Of a stretch of 64,000 nucleotides of DNA, positions 11,202 through 23,503 are shown piece by piece. The position numbers and the translations under genes were made by a program. The notes under the pieces are model-generated. The model did no database searches, was not told where the DNA came from, and saw nothing but the letters and a program-made list of their open reading frames with translations. The stretch covers positions 68,820,400 to 68,884,399 of the forward strand of contig NC_134116.1 in NCBI RefSeq assembly GCF_040939455.1, in the 5' to 3' direction. The stretch's first letter is position 1. The number at the start of each line of letters is the position of its first letter. The stretch comes from Microcebus murinus (lineage: Eukaryota > Chordata > Mammalia > Primates > Cheirogaleidae).

Positions 11202-11805
11202 AATTTTCTTTTGCTGCACAACAAATTACACTAACTCAGCAACTTAAAACAACACCATTTATTGGCTCACAAATCTCCTGGACGGAAGTCTGGCACAGTG
11301 TGACTAGATTTTCTGCTCGGGGTACCACAGGCAGAAATCAAAGTGTCAGTTGAGCTGAACCTCCATCTAGAAGCTCTTGAGGTAAAAAAATCTACTTCCA
11401 AGCTCATTCTAACTGTTGGCAGAATTTAGCTCCTGGAGATTTTGTGACTGAGGTCCCTGTTTACTTGCTGACTGTCAACCAGTTCCTAGAGGCCGCCTCC
11501 TGTTCCCTACCAAGTTGCCTTCTTCATGATATGCCATTTTCTTCCTTAAAGCCAGAGGGACTATGTCTCTGCTGCCTTGAAATCCTAACTTTCTTACTGG
11601 TACCAGCCAGAGAAGACTCTGCTCTTACAGGGCTTACCTGATTAGGTCAAGCACACCCAACATAATCTCCCTTTTGCCATACAGTATAATGGAATCATAG
11701 GAGTGATTATCTCATTATATTCACAAGTTTCATCCACATTCAAAGGGGAGAGGATCAGATGAAGGCAAGGTCACTGGGTGTTATCTTAGAATTCTACCTA
11801 CTACA
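11202..11805 (-). mobile_element. MaLR/ERVL-type LTR remnant, reverse orientation
   Basis: The start resembles the reversed tail of a MaLR LTR: 'TTTGCTGCACAACAAATTAC' followed by 'cttaaaacaacaccatttatt'. Inside are 'gctcattctaactgttggcagaattt', 'actgaggtccctgtttacttgctgactgtcaaccag' and 'ctagaggccgcc'. It ends 'ctacctactaca'. The landmarks match a common old mammalian LTR written in reverse; I do not fix the subfamily. Confidence 0.6.
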
Positions 11806-12689
11806 GTTTTATTTTCATTTGATTCACACTAATAGCATTGCCAATGATACTCTAAAAAGTGCTCTGTTATAAGGCCTCTTAGCCACTTCTCAACATAATA
11901 ATCCTCCATTGACTGCAGCAGTTATCCGCCTGAAAAGTATAGTAGTTGGTAAGACAACAGTGATAAGATCAGGATGTTACAGAACAGAGACTGAAGCCTG
12001 AATGAAAGGGTCATTAAATATATGTTAGAGTCTGTGTGTTCTTCACTAAGTATTTGGTTCCCAAAAAAAGTGTTAATTGATAGTAAAAATTGTTTGAATC
12101 AACAATTTTCCTCACTCATCTTCTTCAATTTTTCAGGAACATACATGCAGACATTATGATTTATAAATTTTATAACACTTATAAATTGACATTTGTTTAA
12201 TTTGCTTGTAAAATCTCCCTCTTTATAAAAGTTTTGGATCATTTCTTATAGGCTTGGAAATCTAATGCCTTTTATACTTGCATTTTCCTTTATTTGTTTT
12301 CACAATTACAGCAAAATGCTAGTGTTACTCTATAGCTTAAGGTCTTATTTTCCAGACTTGATCTTTTATACATATTACTGCATTATCCTCCGTGCCTATA
12401 TCTTCAATAAATACTTGTTGAAAGACTAGAAAAATGAATGAATTAATGATTGAATGATAAAATATTAAGAGAATATGGCTTAAAGAGATGCCTCTACCCT
12501 TTCCTAAATCTAAAGGAAAGGCAAAAAATAATTAACACTGCATTCTTTGATTTAAAAGGGCCAGGCTGAACCATATATACTTTAAAAGACCATTCATTTT
12601 TAACATGGGGCATACTAATATAAAACTTTATTTTAAAACACTGTCTAGTGGCAGTATAACTTCTCAGCTATGAAAGAGGAAGGAGAAGT
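11806..12689. other. No gene recognised
   Basis: AT-rich. The piece 'caataaatacttgttgaaagac' at about 12405-12427 looks like the 3' end of an L2 or MIR. Otherwise nothing is assigned. Confidence 0.4.
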
Positions 12690-13149
12690 ATGATGGTTAA
12701 CTATATGCATCGACTTGGGTGGGCCACAGTGCCCAGATATTTGGCCAAACTTTACTGTGGATGTTTTTGTGATGGTATTTTTCGATGAGATTAACATTTA
12801 AATCAATGGACTTTGAGTAAAGCAGATTGTCCCCCATAATGTGAGTGGGCTTTATCCATCAGCTGAAGGCCTAAATTGAACAAAAGGCTAACATCCCCTG
12901 AGCTGGATGGAACTCTGGAACTCTACTTGCTGGAACTCTGCCAGCAAATATAGCTTTTGGACTTTAATTGCAACATCATCTTCCCCTGTAATTCCACCTT
13001 GCAGATTTGGACTTGTCAGCTTCCATAATCACATGAGCCAGTTTTATATAATAAGTCTGTGTGTACATGTATATAAATATAAATATAAATATATCTATAT
13101 CTATAGCTACAAATCTTACTGATTCTGTTTCTCTGGAGCACTCTGCTAA
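12690..13149 (+). mobile_element. ERVL LTR (MLT2-type)
   Basis: It opens 'ATGATGGTTAACTATATGCA' and then 'cgacttgggtgggccacagtgcccag'. Internal landmarks are 'ttaacatttaaatcaatggactttgagtaaagcagatt', 'tgtgagtgggctttatccatcagctgaaggcc' and 'ccataatcacatgagcca'. It closes with 'gattctgtttctctggagcactctgctaa'. This order is characteristic of MLT2-like ERVL LTRs. An AT-rich simple tract lies near the 3' end (13072-13106). Confidence 0.78.
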
Positions 13150-13646
13150 AGGAACTTTATTTTTTGAAAATGTTGATGATGAGAAAAACTGGAGAATTTT
13201 CTGTATCTGTAGTTCTGTGTAGATGAGTAAGTTTTTAAATCAGTTTGGCTGACATGGTGGGTTGGCGGAAGCTGCATCACCTCCATTCTGGGGTACATTT
13301 GGCTTCCCTATTTCCCAGCTGAACTCCATGGTCTGTATCAACAAACAATGGCTCCAGACTTTTCCGGTTCTTGGCAATATAAATCAGCCTGAATCACAGC
13401 ACCGGAAGCAGAGCAAATGTGGACTATTGTCCCCTCTGTTTATACGCGCAGCCACTTGCCACATGAAAAGGAAAGAAGTGAATATATTATGTCGCCTACT
13501 CAGAATATGGGAAGAGCAGCTTACCACCTGAATCAAGCAATTTGTCCTGCAAGATTTACTAATTCCTACTATTACTCTCCAATTTCCTCATTCTACCTCT
13601 ATAACCATCCCCTTAAAAATGTCGACATGATAACTTCCCCCAAGGA

Positions 13647-13647
<1 letters not shown>

Positions 13648-13684
<37 letters not shown>
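13648..13684 (+). repeat. (TG)n microsatellite
   Basis: About 18 uninterrupted TG units, followed by TGCGCACA. Confidence 0.97.
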
Positions 13685-13687
<3 letters not shown>

Positions 13688-13689
13688 AC

Positions 13690-13990
13690 ATAGTAATGCA
13701 CTGCAGCATTTTTAATAATAAAGTATTGAAAACAACTTAAATGTTCTTCAATAAGAGACTCATTTAATAAATAATGGTATTAAATAAATAAATAATGGTG
13801 TACTCATACCACGAAATAGCACTGCAGCCACAAAAAAAATAGGGAAGTTTTTTATATACCAATATAAAATGATCTTTAATATACACTGTTAAGTGAAATG
13901 GAAAGGAGCAAAGAAGTGTGTATAGTGTGCTATTTGTGTGAAATGAAGGATATATACTATCCTATGTATGTGTGTATGTTTCTACTATAA
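13690..13990 (+). mobile_element. L1 3'-end fragment (old, L1M-type)
   Basis: The 'aaaacaacttaaatgttcttcaataagagactcattt' block, 'gtgtactcataccacgaaatagcactgcagcc' and 'gttaagtgaaatggaaaggagcaaagaagtgtgtatagtgtgc' follow the end of an L1 ORF2 and its 3' UTR. It is diverged, with no open frame. Confidence 0.72.
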
Positions 13991-13999
13991 TATGACACA

Positions 14000-15190
14000 T
14001 GCATTCCTTAAAACTCTACCTTTAGCTAAGGTTTCTGTGGTGGCTTATTACAGAGCATTATTTTAGTATAGTTACTGATCCACTATGTATATGTACCATA
14101 ATTTGTTTAACCAGCACCCTATTGAAGGCCATTTAAGTTGACTTCAATCTTTCCCACTCCCCTGACATGTCATATTTTTATCAGGATAAAATCCTTATCC
14201 TATATCTTCAGGATAGAATCCTTAACGTGGGATTGCTGATTAAAAGACAGAAATACATATGTAGTTTTGTTAGATAAAGTCAAGTTCCCCTCTATAGCAG
14301 TTGGGCCATTTTGCATTCCCCAGACCTCACCTACACCATATTGGAAACACTTGCAATTTTGCCAATTCGATAATTGAGAAATGGCACCTCAATGTAACTT
14401 TAGTATGCATTTCTTTTATTATGAGCAATACATAATATGTTTTAACTCTTTGCACTCACTTGCTTTTTTCTCATTATCCACTCGACATTATCCACACTCG
14501 ACATTATCCACACTCAACATAGAAGTGCAAAGGATCAAAGGTATAAGGCATTTTGCATTACTGTTCTGTAAAGTTTTCCTATCTTTTGCCCATTTTTCTA
14601 CTAGGTTTTGTTTATTTTCTTCTTTTTTGTATTAGATGTATTAGCCCTTTATATCTGAAATGAGTAACATATATTTTTTCTCAGTTGTCATTCATGTTTT
14701 ATTTGCTTATGGCATTTTTTACTATGATAAAGATCTTTACGTAGTTAAATTTATCAGTTTTTTATGTTTCTATTTTTGGTTCATATTAGAAACTCTAGTT
14801 TTCTTCTTGTACTTGCACAGTTTTATTTTTATAGTCACTTCTCTGAAACATTTGCAGTTTGTCCTGGTGTATGAGGTGAAGAACAGATCCATTTTTGTCT
14901 TTCTCTATGTGGCTATCCATTTATCCTAACACCACATACTACATTTATTTGCAATGTCACCTTTTTTATATACTAAATTTTGGCATACATTTGGGTCTAT
15001 TACTAGATTTTCTGTTCTGTTTCATTGGTCTTCTATCTGTCCATTCACCAATATCACACTCTTTTAACTAGAGAAGCTGATAAGGGTAGCTCCCCCACAC
15101 TCACACACTGTTTGTTTGGAGTTTTTTTTTCAAAAATTTTCTGGCCAAAATTTTAGCTCTTTAAAAAAATCTAATGATATGTTTATTGGC
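14000..15190 (-). mobile_element. L1 ORF2 fragment, reverse orientation (old)
   Basis: The plus strand reads as reversed L1 ORF2: 'tattagccctttatatctgaaatg', 'tgtggctatccatttatcctaacaccac' and 'tctgttctgtttcattggtcttctatctgtcc'. These correspond to the C-terminal ORF2 region. It is heavily decayed, with no usable frame. It lies next to the opposite-strand L1 fragments at 13690 and 15383, so several L1 pieces are piled up here. Confidence 0.68.
14472..14520 (+). repeat. Short tandem repeat, about 3 x 16 bp
   Basis: Units of 'cattatccacactcga', three in a row with the first one shortened (ctcattatccactcga, cattatccacactcga, cattatccacactcaa). They lie inside the old L1 fragment. Confidence 0.85.
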
Positions 15191-15382
15191 ATGGCATTAT
15201 ATTTATAAATTAATTTAAGATTAATTGAATGCATAACCTTTCTGAAATGGTTATTTAACAATATGTATCAAGAAACCTTCTGGTGAGTTGGATCACTTAA
15301 AAAAAAAAAAGAAACCTAAAAATGTTAGTACTTTTGACCTAGTAATTTCTCTTCTAGGAATATATCTTAAGGCAGTAACCAT

Positions 15383-17695
15383 GACCAAGTAGGATGTAAG
15401 GATGGTTTAACATAAGTAAATCAATAAATGTAATTCGCCACATAAACAAAAGCAAAACCAAAGACCACAGGATCCTCTCAATAGATATAGAAAAAGCATT
15501 TGACAAAATCCAGCACCTTTCATGATAAAAACCCTCAACAACTTAGGCATAGGTGAACATATCTCAGAATAATGAAAACCATATATGACAAACCCACTGC
15601 CAACATCATAGTGAATGGGGAAAAGTTGAAAGCATTTCTCCTAAAAACTGAAATAAGATAACGATGTCTACTATCACTACTTCCATTCAATATAGTAATG
15701 GAAGTCCTAGCCAGAGCAATCATACAAGAGAAGGAAATCAAGAGTATCCAAATATCAAACTATCACTCTTCACTGATGATATGATCTTGTAGCTAGAAAA
15801 CCCCATAGACTCCACCAAGAGTCTCCTGGAATCGATAAATTCAGCAGTCTCAGAATACAAAAATCAATGTACATAAATTGGTAGTATTTCTATACACTAG
15901 TAACATTCAAGCCAAGAGTCAAACCAGTACTTGATATGATAGCTACAAAGAAAATAAAATACCTAGGAATATACTTAACCAAGGAGGTGAAAGATCTCTA
16001 CAAGGGGAACTACAAAACTCTGCAGAAAGAAATCTCAGAGAATACAAACAAATGGAAGAATATAGCATGCTCATTGATAGATAGAATTAACATTGTTAAA
16101 ATGTCCATATTACCCAAAGTAATTTATAAATTCAATGAAATCCCCATCAAGTTACTAATGTCACACCTCACAGATCTGGAAAAAATAAGTCTACACTTCA
16201 TTTGCAACCAGATAAGAGCCCAAATAGCCAACACAATCTTAAGCAAAAAGAACAAATCTAGAGGTATCACATTACCAGACTTCAAATTATGCTACAAGGA
16301 TATAGTAACCAAAACAGCATGGGATTGGTACAAAAATGGAGACACAGACCAATGAGGGGAAAAGAGAACCCAGATGTAAAACCATCTACCTACAATCAAC
16401 TGATCTTTGACAAAGCAGACAACAATGTACACTGGGGAAAAGAAGCCCTATTGAATAAATGGTGCTGGGAAAATTGAATAGCCACATGCAGAAGAATGAA
16501 ACAGGACCCCTACCTCTCAACACTCACAAAAACTAATTCAAGATGGACAAAAGACTTAGATCTGTGGAATTCAATCATAAGAATTCTAGAAAAAAATGTA
16601 GGTAAAACTCTTCTAGATATTGGCCTACACAAAGAATTTATGAAAAAGACCCCAAAGGCAATCATGGCAACAAAAAAATTAATAAATGAAATTTGGTTAA
16701 GTTAAAAAGCTTCTGCACAGCTAAGGAAATAATCAACAGAGCAAATAGACAACCTAAAGAATGGAAGAAAATATTCACAAACTACACATCCAATAAAAGG
16801 CTAATAACCAGAATTTACAAAGAACTCAAGCAAATCAGCAAGAAAAAAAGAAACAACTCTATTAAAAAGTGGGGAAAAGACATGAACATAAGCTTCTCAA
16901 AAGAAGACAGACAAATGGAAAATAAACATATGAAAAAATGCTCAACATCACTAATCATCAGAGAAATGCAAATTAAAAACACAATGAGATATCACCTTAA
17001 CCCAGTTAAACTGGCATTTATCAAAAACCCCCAAACCAAGAGATGTTGGCATGGATGTAGAGACAAAGGAACACTTGTATGTGGTGGTGGGTCTTCAAAT
17101 TAGTACAGCTTCAATGGAAAAGAGCATGGAAATTCTTCAAAGAACTATAAGTAGAGCTACCATTCAATCCAGCAATCCCATTATTGGGTATTTACCCAAG
17201 GGAAAAAAAGACTTTTCATCAAAAAAACACCTGCACTCAAATGTTTATTACAGCACAATTCACAACTACAAAGATATGTAATCCACCAAAGTGCCTATCC
17301 ATTCATGAGTGGATTAATAAAATATGGCATATGTACATCATGGAGTACTACTCAGCCATTAAAAAAGATGAATTAATGCCTTCTGCAACAAATTGGATAG
17401 AACTGGAGACCATTCTCCTAAGTGAAGTGTCTCAAGAATGGAAAAACAAACACCACATGTGCTCACTATTAAATTGAAATTGATTAGCATACACATGCAC
17501 AGAGGGAAGTAAAACTCACTAGAAATCAACCAGGGAGAGGGGAGAGAAGGACGGGGCAAATACCTACCTAATTGGTACTATGAACACTATTTGGGTGATA
17601 GACACACCATTAACCGAGACTCAAAATAATCCACATAACCTAAAACATTTGTACACCCTTAATATTTTGAAATAAAAAATAAATAAAATAAAATA
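15383..17695 (+). mobile_element. 5'-truncated L1 with ORF2 C-terminal half and 3' UTR
   Basis: It begins inside ORF2 at 'gaccaagtaggatgtaagga' and runs to an A-rich tail at 17670-17695. The reverse-transcriptase part is broken. A 139-codon frame (15936-16355) still shows the L1 ORF2 segment with [18 protein letters not shown] and [16 protein letters not shown], and further frames at 16496-16705 and 16693-17103 carry the C-terminal part ([19 protein letters not shown]). The 3' UTR after 17480 has the lemur-like 'gggtgatagacacacc' and 'catttgtacacccttaatat' signature. Multiple stops show it is dead. Confidence 0.9.
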
Positions 17696-17699
17696 TATT

Positions 17700-18408
17700 A
17701 AAAAACTTTAAAAAATATTGTATAACCAAAAATGATATTAAACTTTTAATTTGCTTTGCCATCACCAGTATTTTAATGAATATTTTTTTTAATCTTTGAA
17801 AATGCAGCTGTATTTCCATTAGCCAGGTCTAAGTAACTCCATCCAAGAATTTGAGGGGATCTTTGAGACTTACAGGGTTCCTTTAGTATTTCATTTGATT
17901 CCACCTGAGAGTTTGCTTTTCTGCTCAGTTGTATAGAAATGTCCTATGTATATATATACCTGGCAGTACACATTTCACTGCCTCCAGACTGCTAGGACCC
18001 AAGCCAGAGATCCCTTAGTGAAATTTTGCATGTTAATAAGACCATTACAATAATAGATGAGGGAAGCTTTGTATAAAATATTTCTGAAATTGAAAGTTAG
18101 CAAATAACTCTAACAACTGCCAAATCAAACAAAGCAAAGATTTCAGCTTGTTGGAACTTGAGATTTTGTGGTAGAAAAAACTTAAACAAAAGCCACTCAA
18201 ATGTCCTGCTATCACCTTGAGAGTTACATTTAGATACTCAGAATGGTTAGAGCACTGAGTTATACTCTAAAGAGGAATAAAAGTATCTTTCCCTGGCTCG
18301 TCAGTATGTCCTTTGACAGAAGAGTATAATCCAAATTAACCTTACAAGAGCAAAATTGAATCCAGAAGTATTCATGGAATCTAACCAGATCATATTAGTC
18401 TTTCCATC
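17700..18408. other. No gene recognised
   Basis: AT-rich intergenic DNA between two L1 insertions. No gene or repeat is named. Confidence 0.45.
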
Positions 18409-18417
18409 AAAGACTAG

Positions 18418-18540
18418 CACCATCTGGGGGATGGTCATGATGGAGACTCAGACTTTTGGGGGGCGGGGGGGAAATGGGCATTTATTGAAACCTTAAAATC
18501 TGTACCCCCATAATATGCCGAAATAAAAAAAAAAAAAAAG
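18418..18540 (+). mobile_element. Very short L1 3'-end insertion with target duplication
   Basis: About 120 bp of lemur-type L1 3' UTR: a G-rich run (TTTTGGGGGGCGGGGGGGAA), 'aaatgggcatttattgaaacc', 'aaaatctgtacccccataatatgccgaaataaa' and a poly-A tail. It is flanked by the direct repeat AAAGACTAG (18409-18417 and 18538-18545, sharing tail A bases). This is a severely 5'-truncated, target-primed insertion. Confidence 0.88.
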
Positions 18541-18929
18541 ACTAGGACTTCCAACAACATGCTTTGTTGCTAGACAAAGTTTTCATCCCAGATGTAGAAA
18601 AGACAGTTTCATGCTTGATTCTATGCAATCTGCTTGGAGGATCCCAGAAGAAGGGTAGGGAGTACCTAGGTCAAGAGGAGTACAGGGGGATACTCCCACC
18701 TATTTCAATTTTATATTGTATTTTTATAAGCTTTCACTTAAAATGTGTTATACAAATTTAGGGGGGAAAGTTTGAAAACACTTCAATAAATGATACAAAG
18801 CTGTGATCTTAAAGCTGGAGTGCCTACAAGACACCTGAACCAAACTGCGCCATGATGTATTATCTAATCCACAGATGGGGGAAAATTTCAAAGATTCACA
18901 ATTCAGAGATTTAAAAAAAAATCATTTCC

Positions 18930-19223
18930 TAACCATGCACAGTAGTTCACACCTATAATCCTAGCACTTTGGGAGGCGGAGGTGGGAGGATCACTTGAGG
19001 CCAGGAGTTCAAGACCAGCCTGAGCAACATATCAAGACCCCCATCTCTACAAAAAAATTTAAAAATTAGTAGGGATTAGTGGAGTGTGCCTATATTTCCA
19101 GCTACATGAGAAGCAGAGGCAGAAGGATCTCTTGAGCTCAGGATTTTGAGGTTGCAGTGAACTATGATCACACCACTGCATTTCAGCCTAGGTGAAAGAG
19201 TGAGACCCCAGCTCTTAAAAAAA
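18930..19223 (+). mobile_element. Alu dimer (AluJ-like)
   Basis: Both arms are present: 'cctataatcctagcactttggg' in the left arm, an A-rich middle (acaaaaaaatttaaaaatta), then 'gttgcagtgaactatgatcacaccactgca' in the right arm. It lacks the GGCCAACTAATATATA middle of the younger copies here, so it is older. It is flanked by AAATCATTTCC at 18919-18929 and 19316-19326. The second copy lies beyond the GGAA tract, so that tract is the expanded Alu tail. Confidence 0.92.
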
Positions 19224-19315
19224 GGAAGGAAGGAAGGAAGGAAGGAAGGAAGGAAGGAAGGAAGGAAGGAAGGAAGGAAGGAAGGAAGGAAGGAAGGAAG
19301 GAAGGAAGGAAGGGG
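19224..19315 (+). repeat. (GGAA)n microsatellite grown from the Alu tail
   Basis: About 22 near-perfect GGAA units. It lies inside the Alu target duplication. The Lys/Glu/Gly-Arg repeat frame across it is an artefact. Confidence 0.97.
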
Positions 19316-19326
19316 AAATCATTTCC

Positions 19327-21196
19327 CTATGCTAATGTTTCTAAATTAAATATTTAAAATTTATGAAAAATTCACAAAAATAGAAGAAATTATAAAATCC
19401 TAGGATGGTCTTTTAACCCTCATTAAATAATCTAAAGAAAGTTTTGCCATTGACTCAATCAGTTTTCAAGTCTGCTCTGGCTCTTACTTCCCACCAGGGC
19501 TACCAGCGGCATCTCCTCTGCACTGTCTCATGCTTAGCCAGGGATATGTGGCTATTTGGATCCTCTCCAGTCTCCCCTGCAGGGATACATGAAGAGCTTA
19601 TCAAGAGCCTCTGTGGCTGTCTCTTTACCCAGATACCCCTGTTAAATCTCGGGCTAGTTTTCCAGGCCTTTACTTGCCCTGACCAGGACTACAATTTCAG
19701 ACTACCCACGCCCCAAATCTTACCCATTCATTTGCCACCCAGTTCGCTACTTCTACTAACACCAGTGGGTGTGAGGTTTTTTTCCACACTCTGCTGCAAA
19801 CCAAGTAAGACCCCAATGACAGGGAAGCTGCTGGTTTTCATGTTCAGCACTGCCCTAGTAAACTTCTGAACAAATCCAGCTTGGGAATAGAGTGAAGGGG
19901 ATGTGGATGGGAGAAGTTTCAGGAAAGAATGCCATAAACTCCCACTGTCCCTACCTCTCCTTCAGTATTTTTTTCATTAATAATTGCTTCTTAAGTTGTT
20001 GTATACCTTTGGTTAATTTCCAGAACTCTGAAATGGTTGTTTTGACAATTTTGTCCAGCTTTATTGCTGTATAATGTTTTATCAGATAACATAATTAGAA
20101 CAATGTTTTATTACAAAAGATAAATAGTAGGATATGTTCTAAATTGTCTAACTGGTAGCCATTATTATTATCATTTGGTTTTGTGGACCACAAATATATG
20201 CAAAATAAAATGGTCATGTAATTTCAACTAAATTACTGTCCCTTTTCTATGTAGGGTTTATATAGCAGTTATATCCCCTAATATTTAAATTATTCAAGTT
20301 CCTCAAAACAAAAGGATTATAAAAGCTGGTACTAAACAATAATTCATTATTCAGAAACTCTTTTTTCTCACAAATATGTCTTTTCTAATAGATGATTAGA
20401 ATCATTTTTTTAAAAGCAGGATTTTATTATAGAAATGTACTTTTAGTGAGAGTATAGAGTGGTTGAATGAGATAAAAAGTCTCTGTGAACATAATTATAA
20501 GAAACCAGTTTGAGACTCCAAAAATAAACATATTTGACTGCAGAATCCAGAGTTATCAAAAATATTTGTCCTCTGCTGGAGATGCTCTTCCTAGACAAAA
20601 GCATGAAAAAGGAACTTCACCACAATTAAGTGCAAGCCTGTATACCTACATCCAGGATGCACTAAACTGTAAACAGCCAATCCTTTTATTTTCCATGCCA
20701 TTATCCATCATTATCTATCCTGATCACAGTCAAACTAATCACAAGATGAACCCATAGAATTATTAAGAAAGCCTAAATTAATGGATCACCTGTACTCAAT
20801 CTCATTCATTTTGAACATCTGACATAATTATAACTTACAGTATTTTTTTATTACAGTAGATAACTGTTTTAAAACTTGAGTACAATTAGCTGAAAGGAAT
20901 TGGAAGATGTAATAAGGATAATATTATGTTATGAACTGCTTCCCGTGTAATAGTTCTTTTCTCTTTTTTTCTTCCTTAGTCTGAAGGAGATATAATATTT
21001 CTGATATTTGAATAAAGTAACATAATTTACATGAATGTTTTCATAATGATCTGCCAACAAATTGGATGGTCTTAATAAAGAAAGTGACAGCCAGTAAGGA
21101 AAAGCAAACAAAGATATACAATTCCTTACTGTGCTGGAAGGAAGTGAAGAAAGGTGTCAAATTTCGGTATCTTCATGGTGAATTTTTTCTTCATCA
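19327..21196. other. No gene recognised
   Basis: A forward 141-codon frame (19444-19869) is one of the longest unassigned frames in the window. It is Leu/Pro/Ser-rich, has no domain I know, and lacks an island or splice context. The rest is AT-rich and unassigned. Confidence 0.45.
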
Positions 21197-21209
21197 AGAA
21201 AAAAAGATA

Positions 21210-21555
<346 letters not shown>

Positions 21556-21569
21556 AGAAAAAAAGATAA

Positions 21570-22820
21570 TGATTTGTAAGGCCAAAAGTATATCCTACAT
21601 TATCAACATAGTAAAACCAGTATTTAAAAGTGTTTTCTCAAATACATATATTGCAAGTTTCAAAATAAGTGAACAAATGCAGAGCAATAAAGAGAAAATG
21701 TTCTTTCATTATGAAAAAAAAAAAATCCAGTGCATTGCAATGAGGCCCTCTGCTGTGATTTTTTTGATATTACACCAAATAATCCAGTTTCCAATGGTGT
21801 TTCAATGTCTTTGCTATGCCAATACTTTCAGAAAGCTTTGAGGAAAAAATGACTTAAATCTTTCTACAAAGTTTAGTCATTTCCAGGATTTTTTAAAATT
21901 GAAATGACTGATTCTGGGTAATGTTATTCTGAACATAGTGTTTGAGCCACATAAACCTCAGTAAAACCCTTAGTGACAGCATTATTTATTTAAGAACAGA
22001 TTTTCATTTATTTTGTATCTATTTAAATATTTCCAAAAAGATATTATATTTCATGCCAACTGGTTTCTATAATGACAATAGTCCACCCAATTCTATGGCC
22101 AATTTTTTTTTCTTAGAAATTTTTGTGTCTCAAATGGCTATTCCTAATAAAGTATCTCCATTTCCTAGAAAAAGATAACAAGTAGTCCAGAAAATTAACT
22201 CAAAAACTCACATGAGACTAAAACTAATGCCATCTGATCATCCTTTTAAAATTGCCAGGAAGCAGAGGTGGACTCACAGGGAAGTGAAAGCCTCATTTGC
22301 AGGGTCCCTGCTAAGTATTGGGAGTGGCCAGGAGTTGTGAAGTATTTTAGGTGGGGAGTAAAAGTCAGGTTGCAATAGTGAAGCATTTCTATGTAAACAT
22401 TTCTGGTAACTTGCCTCAAAATAGCTTAGGAGAAAAAAGAGACCTGAACCTCCAACATTAAATTGTCATGATTTCTTTTCCTATGCTAAATAGGTCATGT
22501 CTGTTTTTATATTTTTAATTTTATGTTCTTTTTCTGAAAAATTTGTGCAAGCCCAAGATCCAGAAAACCTAAATCTGCCACAAAATAGTACAATGCTATC
22601 CAACACAGTCTTGCCCAGAAAATGTTATTTTACTCTTATTGGGTCATTTCATATTAATAAAAAAATGATTTTAATGGCAATTTTGAAACCAAGACTAAAT
22701 AGTAGCCTTAAAAGGCACTGGTAAAATACTTTATATAATTTTTAAGGGAAAGAGAGAGAACTAACATCTTCCCCACAGCAAAGTCACCCAGCATTCAGGA
22801 GCCCCTAGCTTTTGATATCT
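21570..22820. other. No gene recognised
   Basis: AT-rich. A 75-codon frame at 22497-22724 opens with a hydrophobic stretch that resembles a signal peptide (SVFIFLILCSF), but there is no supporting gene structure. Confidence 0.45.
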
Positions 22821-22824
22821 ATGT

Positions 22825-22975
22825 AGGGGTTAAAAGAACTGGGTTTAGAGTCAAGCTGTCTTGGATTTCAACCCTGAATCCATCATCCTATTATCTATGT
22901 CACCTTCAGCAAGTCAATCATGCCTAACAAATAGTAGACTTTCAATAGCTATTTGATGAATGAATAAATAATGCA
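22825..22975 (+). mobile_element. MIR SINE
   Basis: Core 'tttagagtcaagctgtcttggatttcaaccctgaatcc', then 'ctatgtcaccttcagcaagtcaat', and a 3' 'ttcaatagctatttgatgaatgaat'. These are MIR landmarks (tRNA-related head, conserved core, LINE-like tail). Confidence 0.75.
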
Positions 22976-23110
22976 TCAATCCTATACACTGTCCAGAAAA
23001 CTTTAGCAAATATAGCGGTTCAATTTATTTCAATTATTAAAACAATTTGTTGTACATTTCTTAGGGAAAAGGTATTATACATAAAGGTAGGAGGGAATGC
23101 AAGAGTTTAA

Positions 23111-23503
23111 CCACTTCGGTACTGTGCAAACCAGCTACGAAACCTTGCCCACAGCCGGCACTCATAGTCCGCACGATAGTTTGTGCAGTGCATTGACGAG
23201 GAATCCGTTTTGCTCTTGTGTGATGAGGAAAGCTTTAAAGCACTGAAAGCTTGTTTTACTTTACAGGCAGCTTTACTTGTAATGTAAATCAGAATAGGTA
23301 ACATATACATATATGTTTTCATTATGTTATTTTTAAATGTTCACAATTTTATTTTGATAAACGAAAAATCAGAAAAGTCATATCACGGCTGTCAGCTAAA
23401 GTCGACGCTTGGCTGTGCGCCTTCATATCACGGATGTCAGCTAGAGTCGCTGTGTGCGTTCATCTGTGGCTGTCGACTATAGGCGAGGCTGGTACTGAAG
23501 TGG
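23111..23503. mobile_element. piggyBac-type non-autonomous element (MITE)
   Basis: This 393-bp element is flanked on both sides by TTAA (23107-23110 and 23504-23507), the piggyBac target site. Its ends are inverted: CCACTTCGGTACTG on the left and, read inwards from the right, CCACTTCAGTACCA, so 12 of 14 positions match and the first 7 are identical. The right part holds three diverged copies of a TCATATCACGG(C/A)TGTCAGCTA-type unit (from about 23379, 23424 and 23461), likely subterminal transposase-binding repeats. No transposase frame is present. It is CpG-rich compared with its surroundings, which suggests a young insertion. Non-autonomous piggyBacs have been described from mouse lemur. Confidence 0.85.

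Noticed and set aside
19164..19349. Frame encoding repeated Lys-Glu-Gly-Arg
   Set aside because: It is a translation of the (GGAA)n microsatellite in an Alu tail.
19444..19869. 141-codon forward frame
   Set aside because: Low-complexity Leu/Pro/Ser composition, no homologue recognised, no promoter or exon structure.
22497..22724. 75-codon frame with signal-peptide-like start
   Set aside because: AT-rich DNA yields hydrophobic starts by chance; there is no promoter, splice site or known family.
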